A stretch of DNA of 64,000 nucleotides from CAWCDJ01 sp963796485 (GCA_963796485.1 CAWCLV010000006.1:124001-188000); one strand, 5' to 3'. Positions 17,741-27,572 are shown, counted from the first letter of the stretch. Notes: generated by a model from the letters alone, not told the origin. A program made the numbers and translations.

Positions 17741-18670
17741 TCAGGCCGTGACGCCGTTTCGCGCCTCAGCCCCAAAGCCCTCTCGTGCGAGTTTCGCGAG
17801 CACCTCGGAGACCGCGCCGGCAACCGCTTCCGGCACGTGCCCGATCGGTTTACGGCAGCGGCCCGCGGGATACCCGAGGATTTCCATCCCGTGCTTCAGC
17901 ACACTGGGAAAGGTGTGCATCCCCGCAGTGCCCGCGAGTTCGTTCACCAATCCCTGGAGCCGCTCCGCTTCGGCGCGCCGCCCCTCGCGGTACGCCTTGT
18001 ACAGTTCTACGAAAAGCCGCGGGACGATGTTGCTGCAGCCGCTTACCACTCCGCTGCAACCGATGTCGAGCGCCGAAACCGTCAGGTTTTCCGGTCCGAC
18101 CAATACCGGCAGCGGCCGCTCGGGCAGGCAGGCGAGGTAGGCTGCCGCACGTTCCAGGCTCCCCCCGGAATCTTTAATACCGGCGAGATTTGCGCAGGCG
18201 CGGCCGATCCGGGCCAGGGTGGCGGGTTCGAGTTCCACGCCGCCGTGCTGCGGGAAGTTGTAGGCCAGCACCGGGATCCGCACGGCGCGGCAGACTTCCA
18301 CGTAATGTTCGAACAACTCGTCCTGCGACGGCTTCAGATAATACGGCGTGATGACCGCAATCGCACTCAGCCCTATCGCCTCGGCGGCCTGCGCCAGTTG
18401 CACCGTTTCACGTGTGGTGATCGATCCCACATTTCCGATGACGGGCACGCGGCCGGCGGCTGCCTGCAGGCAGAAGCGCAGGGAGACGGAGCGCTCCTGG
18501 GTATCCAATGCGAAAAACTCGCCGGACGATCCGCCCGCGAAAAGACCGTTGACACCGGCCCCGATCAGCCGGTCGATAATCGACTGCCACGCACCGAAGT
18601 CGATGCGCTCGTCCTCCCGGAAGGGAGTGACCACGGCGGGAATGACACCTGCAATCGCGTGTTCCGGCAC
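17741..18670 (-). CDS. DapA/NanA-family class I aldolase
   Basis: 309 residues of the dihydrodipicolinate synthase/N-acetylneuraminate lyase family. The Schiff-base Lys is in NLAGIKDSGG (near 164), the catalytic Tyr in VLAYNFPQ, and the GSSGEFFALDTQER block is the family GTTGE motif. It lacks features tying it to lysine synthesis and lies away from other lys genes, so a keto-acid lyase acting on a sugar acid or hydroxy-acid is as likely. It is divergent from fumC, 35 bases between starts. Confidence 0.88.
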   Translation of the reverse strand: MPEHAIAGVIPAVVTPFREDERIDFGAWQSIIDRLIGAGVNGLFAGGSSGEFFALDTQERSVSLRFCLQAAAGRVPVIGNVGSITTRETVQLAQAAEAIGLSAIAVITPYYLKPSQDELFEHYVEVCRAVRIPVLAYNFPQHGGVELEPATLARIGRACANLAGIKDSGGSLERAAAYLACLPERPLPVLVGPENLTVSALDIGCSGVVSGCSNIVPRLFVELYKAYREGRRAEAERLQGLVNELAGTAGMHTFPSVLKHGMEILGYPAGRCRKPIGHVPEAVAGAVSEVLAKLAREGFGAEARNGVTA

Positions 18671-18705
18671 GCTTTCATCCTATCAGGCGCGCGCACAATG
18701 GAAAC

Positions 18706-20055
18706 ATGGAAGAGTACCGGACCGAACGCGACACCATGGGCGAGATCCCCGTGCCCGCCTCCGCGCTCTATGGGGCGCAGACGGCCCGCGCCATCGAAAA
18801 TTTCCCGATCAGCGGCCGGGGTTTTCCGCGGTCGTTTCTCTCCGCCCTCGCGCTCGTCAAGAAGGCCGCCGCGCGGGTCAACGGCCGGATGGGGTTCCTG
18901 CCGGCCGCCCGCGCGGACGCCATCGTGAAGGCCGCGGCGGAGGTGGAGGAAGGCCGGCACGACGACCAGTTCCCCGTGGACATCTACCAGACCGGCAGCG
19001 GGACCTCCACCAACATGAACGCCAACGAAGTGATCGGGCGGCTGGCCGGCGCGCATCCGAACGACGACGTCAACCGCGGGCAATCGAGCAACGACGTCAT
19101 CCCCACCGTCATGCACGTTGCCGCGGCGGTCTCCGTGGCCGGGCACCTGCTCCCGGCGATGCAGCAACTGGGCGCTTCGCTCGCGCGGAAAGCCGCGGAG
19201 TTCCACGGCGTGATGAAAATCGGCCGGACGCACCTGCAGGACGCCGTGCCGGTCCGCATGGGCCAGGAATTCAGCGGCTATGCGCGCCAGGTGGAGGCGG
19301 CGGCCGATCGCGTGGAAGCGGCGCTTTCGGGAATCTACGAACTGCCGCTGGGCGGTACGGCGGTGGGGACCGGGTTGAACGCGCCGAAGGGCTTTGCGCG
19401 CGCGGTGATTGCCGAAATCGCCGGCCAGACGGGGCTGCCCTTCATTGAAGCGCACAACCACTTCGAAGCGCAGGCGGCGCGTGACGCCATCTGTTTCCTG
19501 AGCGGCGCGCTCCGCACCTACGCCGTCGCACTGACGAAGATCGCGAATGACATACGCTGGCTGGGCTCCGGGCCGCGGTGCGGGCTGGGCGAACTGAAAC
19601 TTCCGGCGGTGCAGCCCGGGTCGAGCATCATGCCCGGAAAGGTGAACCCGGTGATCGCGGAAAGCGTGCTGATGGTTTGCGCGCAGGTGGTGGGTTATGA
19701 CGCGACGATCGCCTGGTGCGCTGCCGCCGGGAATTTCGAGCTGAACGTCATGATGCCGGTGATGGCGGCGGACCTGCTGGACGCCATCGAACTGCTCGCC
19801 GCGGCATCGAAGAACTTCGCGGTGCGGCTCATCGACGGGCTGGAAGCGGATCGGGAGCGAGCCGAAGGCTACGTGGAGGAGTCGTTGGCCATGGCAACTG
19901 CGCTCGCTCCCGAAATCGGTTACGAAAAAGCCGCGGCGTTATCGAAAGAGGCTCACCGGAGCGGCCGCACCATCCGCGAGGTCGCGCACGAACGGTCGGG
20001 GCTCTCCGAAGAGCGCCTGCGGGAACTGTTGGACCCGGAAACCCAGGTGGGTTGA
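18706..20055 (+). CDS. fumC: Class II fumarate hydratase
   Basis: 449 residues. It interconverts fumarate and malate in the TCA cycle; this class is Fe-independent. Start MEEYRTERDTMGEIPVPASALYGAQTARAIENFPISG is typical, as are QTGSGTSTNMNANEVI, RGQSSNDVIPTVMH, KIGRTHLQDAVP and the superfamily signature GSSIMPGKVNP beginning at residue 305. Length is slightly under E. coli FumC (467). It is monocistronic by context. Aspartase is excluded by the SGTSTNMN pattern. Confidence 0.95.
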   Translation: MEEYRTERDTMGEIPVPASALYGAQTARAIENFPISGRGFPRSFLSALALVKKAAARVNGRMGFLPAARADAIVKAAAEVEEGRHDDQFPVDIYQTGSGTSTNMNANEVIGRLAGAHPNDDVNRGQSSNDVIPTVMHVAAAVSVAGHLLPAMQQLGASLARKAAEFHGVMKIGRTHLQDAVPVRMGQEFSGYARQVEAAADRVEAALSGIYELPLGGTAVGTGLNAPKGFARAVIAEIAGQTGLPFIEAHNHFEAQAARDAICFLSGALRTYAVALTKIANDIRWLGSGPRCGLGELKLPAVQPGSSIMPGKVNPVIAESVLMVCAQVVGYDATIAWCAAAGNFELNVMMPVMAADLLDAIELLAAASKNFAVRLIDGLEADRERAEGYVEESLAMATALAPEIGYEKAAALSKEAHRSGRTIREVAHERSGLSEERLRELLDPETQVG

Positions 20056-20065
20056 CGCCCGGCTG

Positions 20066-20374
20066 CTATCGCCATCGGCCGCCGTGATAGCGCCACTCGC
20101 GCCCGTGCCGCTCCCAGCGCGGCGACACCCACACCGCATGAGCGCGCGGCGGGCGCAGCCAGCGTCCTTCGCGCCAGGCCCAGCGGCCGCCATCGCGGTC
20201 CCAGTAACCTTGTGCCCACACGTAGCCCGGCCCCGGCGCCACGCCGACCACGCCGTAGCGCGGGGCGGGCGGACCGTAGGCGGCATATCCCGAGTAGTAG
20301 CCGCCATGGGCGGCGCAGCCGGTCAAAAGAGTGCCGGCGATTACGAACCCCGCGGCAAGGAGTTTTTGTCTCAT
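20066..20374 (-). CDS. YXWQXW-like lipoprotein with Tyr/Trp/Arg-rich repeats
   Basis: 102 residues. A lipobox (GTLLTGC) ends the signal peptide, so it should be a lipoprotein. The mature part is rich in Tyr, Gly, Trp and Arg with near-repeats (GYWDRDGGRWAWREGRWLRP, PRWERHGREWRYHGGRW), matching the YXWQXW repeat lipoproteins common in acidobacteria and proteobacteria. Function unknown; it may bind polysaccharide or metal at the envelope. It is convergent with fumC. Confidence 0.82.
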   Translation of the reverse strand: MRQKLLAAGFVIAGTLLTGCAAHGGYYSGYAAYGPPAPRYGVVGVAPGPGYVWAQGYWDRDGGRWAWREGRWLRPPRAHAVWVSPRWERHGREWRYHGGRWR

Positions 20375-20475
20375 TTCTGCCTCCTGTAATTTGGACCGCG
20401 CCAGGGCGGCGGTGCGTTGCGAATCGTGAAGCAGAGTTAATATTAGAAGGCATTCATGAGGGGTATGAGGGACGT

Positions 20476-20949
20476 ATGGCCAGGATCACCGAGCTTGCAG
20501 TGAACGGGTCTAGGCGGCGGATCGACGCCGACCCCGACCGGACTCTCCTCAGCGTTTTACGCGACGACCTCGACCTGACGGGCACGAAATTCGGCTGCGG
20601 CGAGGGGCAGTGCGCCGCGTGCACCGTGCTCATCGACGGCGTGCCCACGCGTTCGTGCATCACGAAGATCGGCAGCGTGGCGGGAAAGCGCATCGTCACC
20701 ATCGAGGGATTGGCGCCTGAAGGCCGCCTGCACCCGGTGCAGCAGGCGTTTCTGGAGGCCGATGCCCTGCAATGCGGCTGGTGCACTCCGGGGATGATTC
20801 TCGGGGCGGTGGGATTGCTGCAGCGCAACCCGCACCCGAGCGAGGCGGAGATCGCGAGCGGCATGAACGGCCACATCTGCCGGTGCGGCACCTACCCGCG
20901 GGTGGTTGCGGCGATTCAGTCGGCGGCGAAGAAAGGGGGCCGGGCATGA
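20476..20949 (+). CDS. 2Fe-2S subunit of aldehyde/isoquinoline-type molybdenum oxidoreductase
   Basis: 157 residues with both 2Fe-2S modules of the xanthine-oxidase family: plant-ferredoxin type Cys41, 46, 49, 61 (FGCGEGQCAACTVLIDGVPTRSC) and the alpha-helical C-terminal type Cys100, 103, 135, 137 (LQCGWCTPGMI ... GHICRCGTY). It passes electrons from the molybdenum subunit. ATG at 20476 gives the natural start; the longer frame upstream is not conserved. The stop overlaps the next ATG (ATGA). No maturation gene or cytochrome subunit follows. Confidence 0.94.
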   Translation: MARITELAVNGSRRRIDADPDRTLLSVLRDDLDLTGTKFGCGEGQCAACTVLIDGVPTRSCITKIGSVAGKRIVTIEGLAPEGRLHPVQQAFLEADALQCGWCTPGMILGAVGLLQRNPHPSEAEIASGMNGHICRCGTYPRVVAAIQSAAKKGGRA

Positions 20950-22961
20950 AGCGGCGGGATTTCTTCGCGGTCCTCGGCGGCGGCATCGTGGTGCTGCTGG
21001 TGGATGATTCCGACGCCCAGGAATCCGGCGGCGGCGCGCGCCGCGGCATGAGAGAGGCCACGCCCGAAGCGCTGAGCGCGTGGCTGCACCTCGGCGAAAC
21101 CGGGCTCGTCACGGTCTACACCGGGAAGGTGGAAGTCGGGCAGAACTCCCGCACCTCCCTCACGCAGGCGGTGGCTGAGGAGTTGCGCGCACCCGTGGCT
21201 TCCATCCGCATGGTGATGGGCGACACGGCGCTCACGCCCTTCGACATGGGCACCTTCGGCAGCCAGACGACGCCGCGCATGTGGCCGCAGATCCGCAAAG
21301 CGGCCGCGACTGCGCGCGAGATGCTGATCGACCTGGCCGCGCAGAACTGGAAGGTGGAGCGCTCCTCCATCACCGTCGCGGATGGCAAAGTCACGGCCGG
21401 CAGCCGCAGCGCTGGTTTCGGTGAACTGACTCACGGCCAGAAACTGAGCCGCACCATTCCCACCAGCGCCGCACTTGTCCCTGCAACGGAATGGAAGGTC
21501 GCCGGGACCTCGGTCGCGAAGGTGAACGGGAGCGCGATCGTGACCGGCGCGCATCGCTATGCCTTCGACATGCGGCGGCCCGGCATGCTTTACGGCAAGG
21601 TCCTGTACCCGCCGTCATATGGGGCAACGGTCCAGAAGTTCGATGGCTCCAAGGCGGCGGCGATGCCCGGGGTCACCGTGGTGCACGAAGGCGATTTCGT
21701 CGGCGTGGCGGCGCCCGACCCGCAGACCGCCGAGCGGGCGCTGGCCGCACTCGACGTGGAGTGGAAGCAGTTGCAGGCCGAGACGTCGAGCCGCGACGTT
21801 TACGAGTACTTCCGCAAGACCGCGCGCGAAGCTCCGGCGTCCAAGCCCGAGCTGACCACCTACACCGTGGCGTACATCGCGCACACGCCCCTCGAGCCGC
21901 GCGCCGGGGTGTCCGAATGGAACGGCGGCAGCCTCACGGTCTGGACCGGGACACAACGGCCGTTCGGCGTGCGCAGCGAACTCGCCTCGCACTTCGGTAT
22001 CGCCGAGACGGACGTCCACGTCTTCATGCCCGACACGGGTTCCGGGTATGGCGGTAAGCACACCGGCGAGGCGGCGATCGAAGCCGCGCGCCTCGCCAAG
22101 GCCGCGGGGAAGCCGGTCAAACGGAACTGGACGCGCGAGGAAGAGATGACCTGGGCGTACTTCCGGCCCGGAGGCGTCATCGATGTGGGTGGCAAGGCGG
22201 ATCCCGACGGCGCCATCACCGGCTGGGAGTTCCACAACTACAACTCGGGTAACTCGGGGTTGCAATCGCCGTACGAGATTGCGAACCGGCAGGAGCACTT
22301 CCATCAATCGAAGACGCCGCTGAAGCAGGGCTCGTACCGCGGCCTCGCGGCCACCGCCAACCATTTCGCGCGCGAATCCTACATGGATGAGTTGGCGCAC
22401 TCCATCCACATGGACCCGCTCGAATTCCGTTTGAAAAATGCGAAGAACGAACGCCTGCGCAACGTGATTCTCGCCGCGGCCGGGAAGTTCGGCTGGAAGG
22501 AACGGAAGAAGACCGCGGGACACGGCTTCGGCATTGCGGCGGGTTTCGAGAAGGGCGGCTACGTGGCGGCCTGCGCGGAGATCGGCGTCACGAACGGCGC
22601 CGTGAAAGTGCTGCGCGTCGTCGAGGCTTTCGAGTGCGGCGCCGTGGTGAACCCGGAACACCTGCGCAACCAGGTGGAGGGCGCGGTGGCCATGGGCATC
22701 GGCGGCGCATTGTTCGAGCAGATCGATTTCGCGGAGAACCGGATTCTGAACCCGAGGCTCTCGCGCTACCGCGTGCCGCGATTCAAAGATATGCCGGTGA
22801 TCGAGAGCGTGCTGCTCGACCGCAAGGATATCGTCTCGGCGGGAGCGGGCGAGACGCCCATCGTGGGCATCGCGCCGGCAATCGGCAATGCAATTTTCGA
22901 TGCCACGGGCAAGCGGATCCGCTCGATGCCGCTGGCGCCGAAAGGGCTGGAGAACGCCTAA
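20946..22961 (+). CDS. Molybdopterin-binding subunit of isoquinoline 1-oxidoreductase-like enzyme
   Basis: 671 residues of the xanthine-oxidase family large subunit, IorB-like. The N-terminus has MKRRDFFAVLGGG, a Tat-like signal that fits a periplasmic enzyme. Cofactor blocks include GKVEVGQNSRTSLTQAVAEEL, DTGSGYGGKHTGEA, GSYRGLAATANHFARES and a terminal GAGETPIVGIAPAIGNAI with the catalytic Glu. It hydroxylates an N-heterocycle or aldehyde using water; the substrate cannot be told. It is shorter than typical IorB (over 700). Translationally coupled to the 2Fe-2S subunit. Confidence 0.92.
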   Translation: MKRRDFFAVLGGGIVVLLVDDSDAQESGGGARRGMREATPEALSAWLHLGETGLVTVYTGKVEVGQNSRTSLTQAVAEELRAPVASIRMVMGDTALTPFDMGTFGSQTTPRMWPQIRKAAATAREMLIDLAAQNWKVERSSITVADGKVTAGSRSAGFGELTHGQKLSRTIPTSAALVPATEWKVAGTSVAKVNGSAIVTGAHRYAFDMRRPGMLYGKVLYPPSYGATVQKFDGSKAAAMPGVTVVHEGDFVGVAAPDPQTAERALAALDVEWKQLQAETSSRDVYEYFRKTAREAPASKPELTTYTVAYIAHTPLEPRAGVSEWNGGSLTVWTGTQRPFGVRSELASHFGIAETDVHVFMPDTGSGYGGKHTGEAAIEAARLAKAAGKPVKRNWTREEEMTWAYFRPGGVIDVGGKADPDGAITGWEFHNYNSGNSGLQSPYEIANRQEHFHQSKTPLKQGSYRGLAATANHFARESYMDELAHSIHMDPLEFRLKNAKNERLRNVILAAAGKFGWKERKKTAGHGFGIAAGFEKGGYVAACAEIGVTNGAVKVLRVVEAFECGAVVNPEHLRNQVEGAVAMGIGGALFEQIDFAENRILNPRLSRYRVPRFKDMPVIESVLLDRKDIVSAGAGETPIVGIAPAIGNAIFDATGKRIRSMPLAPKGLENA

Positions 22962-23061
22962 CGGCCCGCGGTAAAGGCTTCGGCGCGATCTGCGACGCTG
23001 GGAGGGAGCGGTGTCCCCGGAATGGCATCGTTATTTCGTGATCAGCCCTAAACTAAAGTCA

Positions 23062-23144
23062 AAACCGGGCAGGCCAGGAGGCCTGCCCCACTTGCGGCGC
23101 GTCCACGCTGGTAGGTGGGGCAGGCCTCCCGGCCTGCCCGGTTT
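23062..23144. repeat. Palindromic GC-rich repeat (GGCAGGCC family), near-perfect copy
   Basis: 29-base inverted arms (23062-23090 and 23116-23144, one mismatch) enclose a 25-base spacer. It lies between the convergent ends of the molybdenum oxidoreductase and glycosyltransferase genes (gap 22962-23191) and could be a two-way terminator. Nothing else is recognised in this gap. Confidence 0.88.
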
Positions 23145-23191
23145 GAAAGTCTCAGAGTAGTAAGTCACTGACTCTACAGAGCCGTGTACGC

Positions 23192-25822
23192 TTATTCCAC
23201 AATCAGCTCGTCCAGGTCCGCGAAGCAGCCGGTCGCTTTCGGGTTCTTCTCTCCGGTGACGCGGACGCGCAATTCGTGCGGGCCGGGGCCGAGGTGGTCG
23301 TAGCTTGCCCGCTGCCGCCATCGTGTTTCCGCGGAGTAGAGGTCGAGCCGGCCTTTGACCTCTCCATCCACTGCGACCTCCGCGATTCCGCGATTTACGG
23401 CGCTGGTATAGACGTAAGTGATGGAGTCGCCCGCAAACCGCAGCGTAAAAGACGCGCCTGGAATGTTCGTGTAAGTGAGGGTGTGGCCGGCAGCCTCCAG
23501 AAACTGCGTGTCGCGCGTCCACGGCTCTTGCAGGCGGATCCGGTCGTCGGTGTCGTCGTAAGCGCCTTCGGGGGCCGGCGGTTGCTCCGCGGTGGATGGG
23601 TCGTCACTCCGGACGCCTGTCAAACGATAGAGACGCCTGCCGTCGGTCTCGGCTTCCCTCTGAATTCCCCAGGTATCCGGATGGTCGAAAAACTCGTTGG
23701 CGCCGAAAACGCCGGGCGAAACCAGCAGATATCGAATTCCGCGCGAGAGCAGGGTCCGGATGGCGGCCAGCCGCAGATCGCAGCCCGGCGCCCGCGCGGC
23801 GAGCCCGCCTGGTCCGAGCCGGCGCCACGCTCCACGGGAGTCCATTCCATACAGATCCACGCGGGTTTCGCGGGCGTCCGGCGTCGTGGGCAGGCGCACC
23901 TCGTCCACCGTTTGCGGCCTGCCGAGATCGACTTCGACGAACATGCCCGGCCGCGCGCGCTCCCAGGATCGCCAGCGCGTGACCGGCCGGCCGTCAAACG
24001 CGAGCGGGACGTCCCACCGATTCGGGTTCGCGTTGGAATGCCAGGTTGCGGCGGGCTCGATCTGCACCCCGCCGGCCAGGATTTGAAATTCGGAGATGCT
24101 CCACATCTGCTCGCTCGAATTTCCGGTCTGCACCGCACGAAGCCGCCGAACTGCCTGTGGCGCGAAGTGAAAACACCAGGCCAGGGACGGAAGCAACTGC
24201 GGGTCGAGGGGGGTTCGCAGAACATCGCTCAACACTTCGTTTCCGGCGGAGGCGGACGCGGCCAGAATTTCCCGTGTGGTCCAGGCATCCGGAATCTGCT
24301 CGAACGAGAAGACCTTCTCCCCGGGCGGAACGTGCGCCTCGATCATGCGGTCGATCCGGTACCCCGAACCGGAGCGCGCCAGGTAGGAACTCTCCGGCTC
24401 CATTCGCAGCGCCGCGCGCAGCGGGAACGCGGTCAGCCTCGGCGCATAGTGATCGAAATATTGGATGGGCGCCGCATACCAGGAGAGGAATGCGTGCATG
24501 ATCGCGATGGCGGGCAGAAGGGGAGCCGGGTTGCGGAGAGCCAGGGCGAAGGCCAGCGTGAAGAGCGGCATCGCCGGGATGAGAAACCGGGTCCCGACGT
24601 TCGCCAGCCAGGGAAGCGCAAAGACCGCGCCGGCCAACAGCAGCGCGCGACCCTGCCGCCGGCGCACCGAGACCAAACCGAGGGGCAGCAGCAGAAACAC
24701 CGGCCCGACGAATCCCTGAAGCTTCTCCCCTTTGACAGCCAGTTCCCACGGCGCGTCGAGCCAGCCCGGCAGCAGATAGCGCCGAAGATAGCAGCGATAT
24801 TGCTGTTCGAAGGAAACGTGCACGTAGGGATTCGGAAACAACCGGTTCGCGAACGGCGCGACGGGGTTCCCGGTGAAGATCGCGTTTTTAATCATCCAGG
24901 GCAGAATGAACAGCGCTGCCACACCGAAGATCGTAGCCAGGGGGCGAACCAGCGGCTTTCCGCCCTTCCACAGTCTCCAACCCGCATAGCCGGCGGCATA
25001 CGGCACGGCGACGGCGGCGCTATACTTCGCGGCGTAGGAGAAGCCTGCGAGAATGCCGACCGCGATCAGCAGGTTTGGTACGCGCTCCGTATCCCAGATT
25101 TGCAGCAGGTAGTAGAGCGCGAAGAGAATCGCCGCGACAGCCACATCGTTGTAAGCGGAGGTTCCATCCCATCCGAAGACCGGCGAAGCGAAGACGAGGA
25201 ACGCGGCTGCCGCGGCGGCCAGCGGAAAACCGAAGCGCCGCCCGTAACTGACCATCAGTAGCGGCAGATCCAGAAAGAAGACGAAATGGACCATCGCTGC
25301 GGCGGAGCCTTGCCCGAGCGAATAGGCCGGCAAAAACAGAAGCTCGATGCCTTGTGAGAGGCTGCCGTAGAAGGTGCGCCCCTCCTGGCGGTCGAAGCCG
25401 TGAGCTCGAAGGTAGTCGATCACCACCGGGAGGTGATATACGGACCCGTCCGGACTCATTTCCGGCGCCATCGCATTCGCCAGGTACACCGCCCCGAAGC
25501 CGGCGAAGAGGATTCCGTAAAGCCACACCCAGCGGTGGGAGAAGCCCGGAAACGAGGGCCGCGTTTCGATGGCTCCGGGGACCGCCGCCGCGGCAACAGC
25601 CAGCACAGCGACCGCGGCGAATATCCCCGGCGTTGCCAACCCGGCAGCGCACAGGAGAAAAACAAGCTGGCTGTAGCAGGCCGCTCCAACCACCAGGCTG
25701 AGCGCGATCGATTCGACCGGGTCCAGCCGCAGCCCGAGCTTCCGGAACAGGGCGATACCAAGGCAGAGAGAAGTGCCGGCGGAACAGAGCGTGCCCAGGA
25801 GAATGCCTAGCACCGGATTCAT
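23192..25822 (-). CDS. Multi-pass membrane glycosyltransferase-like protein with C-terminal carbohydrate-binding-like domains
   Basis: 876 residues. About residues 1-450 form many membrane helices of a GT-C type (GT39/83-like) architecture, with MAPEMSPDGSVYHLPVVIDYL near the first loop as an acidic loop typical of polyprenyl-phosphate-sugar transferases. The remainder is soluble: a discoidin/F5-8C-like module (AFDGRPVTRWRSWERARPGMFVEVDLGRPQTVDEVRL) and a final beta-sandwich (ASFTLRFAGDSITYVYTSAVNRGIAEVAVDG). The combination suggests modification or binding of surface glycans. ATG at 25820-25822 precedes the first helix; a longer frame adds 14 residues. Substrate unknown. Confidence 0.75.
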   Translation of the reverse strand: MNPVLGILLGTLCSAGTSLCLGIALFRKLGLRLDPVESIALSLVVGAACYSQLVFLLCAAGLATPGIFAAVAVLAVAAAAVPGAIETRPSFPGFSHRWVWLYGILFAGFGAVYLANAMAPEMSPDGSVYHLPVVIDYLRAHGFDRQEGRTFYGSLSQGIELLFLPAYSLGQGSAAAMVHFVFFLDLPLLMVSYGRRFGFPLAAAAAAFLVFASPVFGWDGTSAYNDVAVAAILFALYYLLQIWDTERVPNLLIAVGILAGFSYAAKYSAAVAVPYAAGYAGWRLWKGGKPLVRPLATIFGVAALFILPWMIKNAIFTGNPVAPFANRLFPNPYVHVSFEQQYRCYLRRYLLPGWLDAPWELAVKGEKLQGFVGPVFLLLPLGLVSVRRRQGRALLLAGAVFALPWLANVGTRFLIPAMPLFTLAFALALRNPAPLLPAIAIMHAFLSWYAAPIQYFDHYAPRLTAFPLRAALRMEPESSYLARSGSGYRIDRMIEAHVPPGEKVFSFEQIPDAWTTREILAASASAGNEVLSDVLRTPLDPQLLPSLAWCFHFAPQAVRRLRAVQTGNSSEQMWSISEFQILAGGVQIEPAATWHSNANPNRWDVPLAFDGRPVTRWRSWERARPGMFVEVDLGRPQTVDEVRLPTTPDARETRVDLYGMDSRGAWRRLGPGGLAARAPGCDLRLAAIRTLLSRGIRYLLVSPGVFGANEFFDHPDTWGIQREAETDGRRLYRLTGVRSDDPSTAEQPPAPEGAYDDTDDRIRLQEPWTRDTQFLEAAGHTLTYTNIPGASFTLRFAGDSITYVYTSAVNRGIAEVAVDGEVKGRLDLYSAETRWRQRASYDHLGPGPHELRVRVTGEKNPKATGCFADLDELIVE

Positions 25823-25937
25823 GATATGGGGCGGGAGTGGCGCGTTCCCCGGCCATCCTAACACGTAAATTCATCGGAACAGCCCGCAGCGGCGGCCCGG
25901 CACGAGACCGCCCGCATCGCCGCGCACGGTTTTCCGG

Positions 25938-27572
25938 TCAGTTCAGGAGCCCGAATACAGTCAGGGAGTTGGCCGTGCCTACATAGACCCGTCCGTTTGC
26001 GATGGTAGGCACGGAGAACTTGATGAGAGGCCCGGACGCGTCCCGGGGGGCATTCCGGCCGCTGTTGTAAAGCTCGCGCTTCAGGTTGGAAGCGTCGTAC
26101 GCGTGCAGAACCCCTGCGGTTCCGGATTCGATCAGCCAGACGATGCCGTTTGTATTGCCGTCCGCCGAGATCGCGGGCACGGCCCCCGGGTATGGAATCA
26201 CGTTCGATGACTGGCTGGAGGGCGACGTCCCGATCCGCGCCTGCGAAATCGGGAATGCCTTTACGCGGTCCTTGGCGGCGGCGAAATACAACGTGCCGTT
26301 GTAATACGCCGGTCCTCCGAACAGGGGCCCTACAGCGTCCTGAATGGATTGCACGATCTGGTGATCCCCACCGGCGGAGAAGCCTCCCAAATGGTCCCGG
26401 TCGAGAAGGTAGAGGCGGCCCTCCTTCCCGGCGTTCACCAGCAGGTGCGGGTGGGCGGCGCTCCCGGCGCTATCGGGCAGCAGGAGCGCCCCGCTCGAAC
26501 CGAGATCGACATCCGTCTGGTCCAGGTACTGTTGGTTAAACGGTGTGAAAAAGTCAACCGGCACAAGCGTAGGGGAGAAGAGCTTGAGGATGCTGTCTCC
26601 GAAATCGCCGCCGCCGGTGTTCGAATCGAAGCCGCCGTTGCCCGAGATGGCGTAGATGTTGCCTTCGGAATCGGCCGCCGGAGCCGAGCCCCCCATCCAG
26701 AAGCTGCCCTGGTTGCCATTCGGAGTGGAGTTGAAGACCGAGACGCGGTGAAGATCGCCCGCACCGAACGCGATGATCCACCCGTGGTACGAGCGCGAAT
26801 CGCAATACGAGCCCCAGGCGGTATAGACCACGCCGTTCAGCAGGAGGAGCCCGGCGCGGTTCATCTGAAAGTAGGGGAGAAAGTTCACCGGCGACCGGGA
26901 GAAGAAGTCGCCGCCCGTGCCGGGAACCGATGCCTCGACGGTTACCGGGCTCCCCGGCCGTTCTGCCCCGGTTGCCACGTCGAGCGCGTGCAGGCGGTGA
27001 AAGAACGACTCACCGCGCATCGTCGCGGCAATCACGTAGAGAGTGCCGGTAGACTGGTCGATCACCGGCGTCCCCGTGATGCCGATCTCAGGCGTAATTG
27101 ACGGGCAGTTCATCGCCTGCGCCGCGCTTACCGTGGTTTCGCCGGCCGCGGTATCGGTAAGATCGACGTGCCACAGCGGCGCCGCGTTCGCACCGGAGCC
27201 GGAATCCGCGTCGAAGGCGTAAACGCTGTTGTGTTCCGTAGCCACGAAGACCACGTCGTGCACGCCCTTGTCCGGAATCGCCACGGCCGAAAGATAGAGG
27301 GGCTGGGCATACACCTGGCCATCCACCGCGTGCGAGAAGAGCTTCCCGAATTGCGAAACATTCACGTTCGCCGGCGTGAGGGTAGTCTCTTTGAGATATG
27401 CGCCGGAGCGCGCCAGATCGTTCCGGTAAGTGAGGACCTTCACCTGGGCCTGGGCGCCAAAAGCCACAACCAGAGAGAGCAGGAGGATCAGCACCTGTTG
27501 CGCCGATGCAGCGGGAAACTCCACCGTTGTATTTTTCAGAGTCCGAACATGTGCGCGTTGGCACGGGAGCAT
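25938..27572 (-). CDS. Secreted PQQ-like beta-propeller protein
   Basis: 544 residues. A signal-like hydrophobic segment (VLILLLSLVVAFGAQAQ) is followed by repeated propeller blades: GKLFSHAVDGQVYAQPLY, VVFVATEHNSVYAFDADSG, GTPVIDQSTGTLYVIAAT, GRLYLLDRD, GTLYFAAAKDRVKAF and GRVYVGTANSLTVFGL. These match outer-membrane-assembly/quinoprotein-type propellers, but no PQQ ligand set is clear, so it may be a binding or structural protein. The start is uncertain (first in-frame codon gives an extra 25 residues before the signal). Preceded by a divergent small gene. Confidence 0.82.
   Translation of the reverse strand: MLPCQRAHVRTLKNTTVEFPAASAQQVLILLLSLVVAFGAQAQVKVLTYRNDLARSGAYLKETTLTPANVNVSQFGKLFSHAVDGQVYAQPLYLSAVAIPDKGVHDVVFVATEHNSVYAFDADSGSGANAAPLWHVDLTDTAAGETTVSAAQAMNCPSITPEIGITGTPVIDQSTGTLYVIAATMRGESFFHRLHALDVATGAERPGSPVTVEASVPGTGGDFFSRSPVNFLPYFQMNRAGLLLLNGVVYTAWGSYCDSRSYHGWIIAFGAGDLHRVSVFNSTPNGNQGSFWMGGSAPAADSEGNIYAISGNGGFDSNTGGGDFGDSILKLFSPTLVPVDFFTPFNQQYLDQTDVDLGSSGALLLPDSAGSAAHPHLLVNAGKEGRLYLLDRDHLGGFSAGGDHQIVQSIQDAVGPLFGGPAYYNGTLYFAAAKDRVKAFPISQARIGTSPSSQSSNVIPYPGAVPAISADGNTNGIVWLIESGTAGVLHAYDASNLKRELYNSGRNAPRDASGPLIKFSVPTIANGRVYVGTANSLTVFGLLN

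Noticed and set aside
15676..18140. Long open frames on the plus strand opposite the DUF255 and DapA-family genes
   Set aside because: They mirror real genes in GC-rich DNA and encode no recognisable domain; the minus-strand products are well-known families.
23276..25261. A 661-codon plus-strand frame opposite the glycosyltransferase gene
   Set aside because: Arg/Gly/Pro-rich shadow with no motif; the opposite strand has clear helices and domains.
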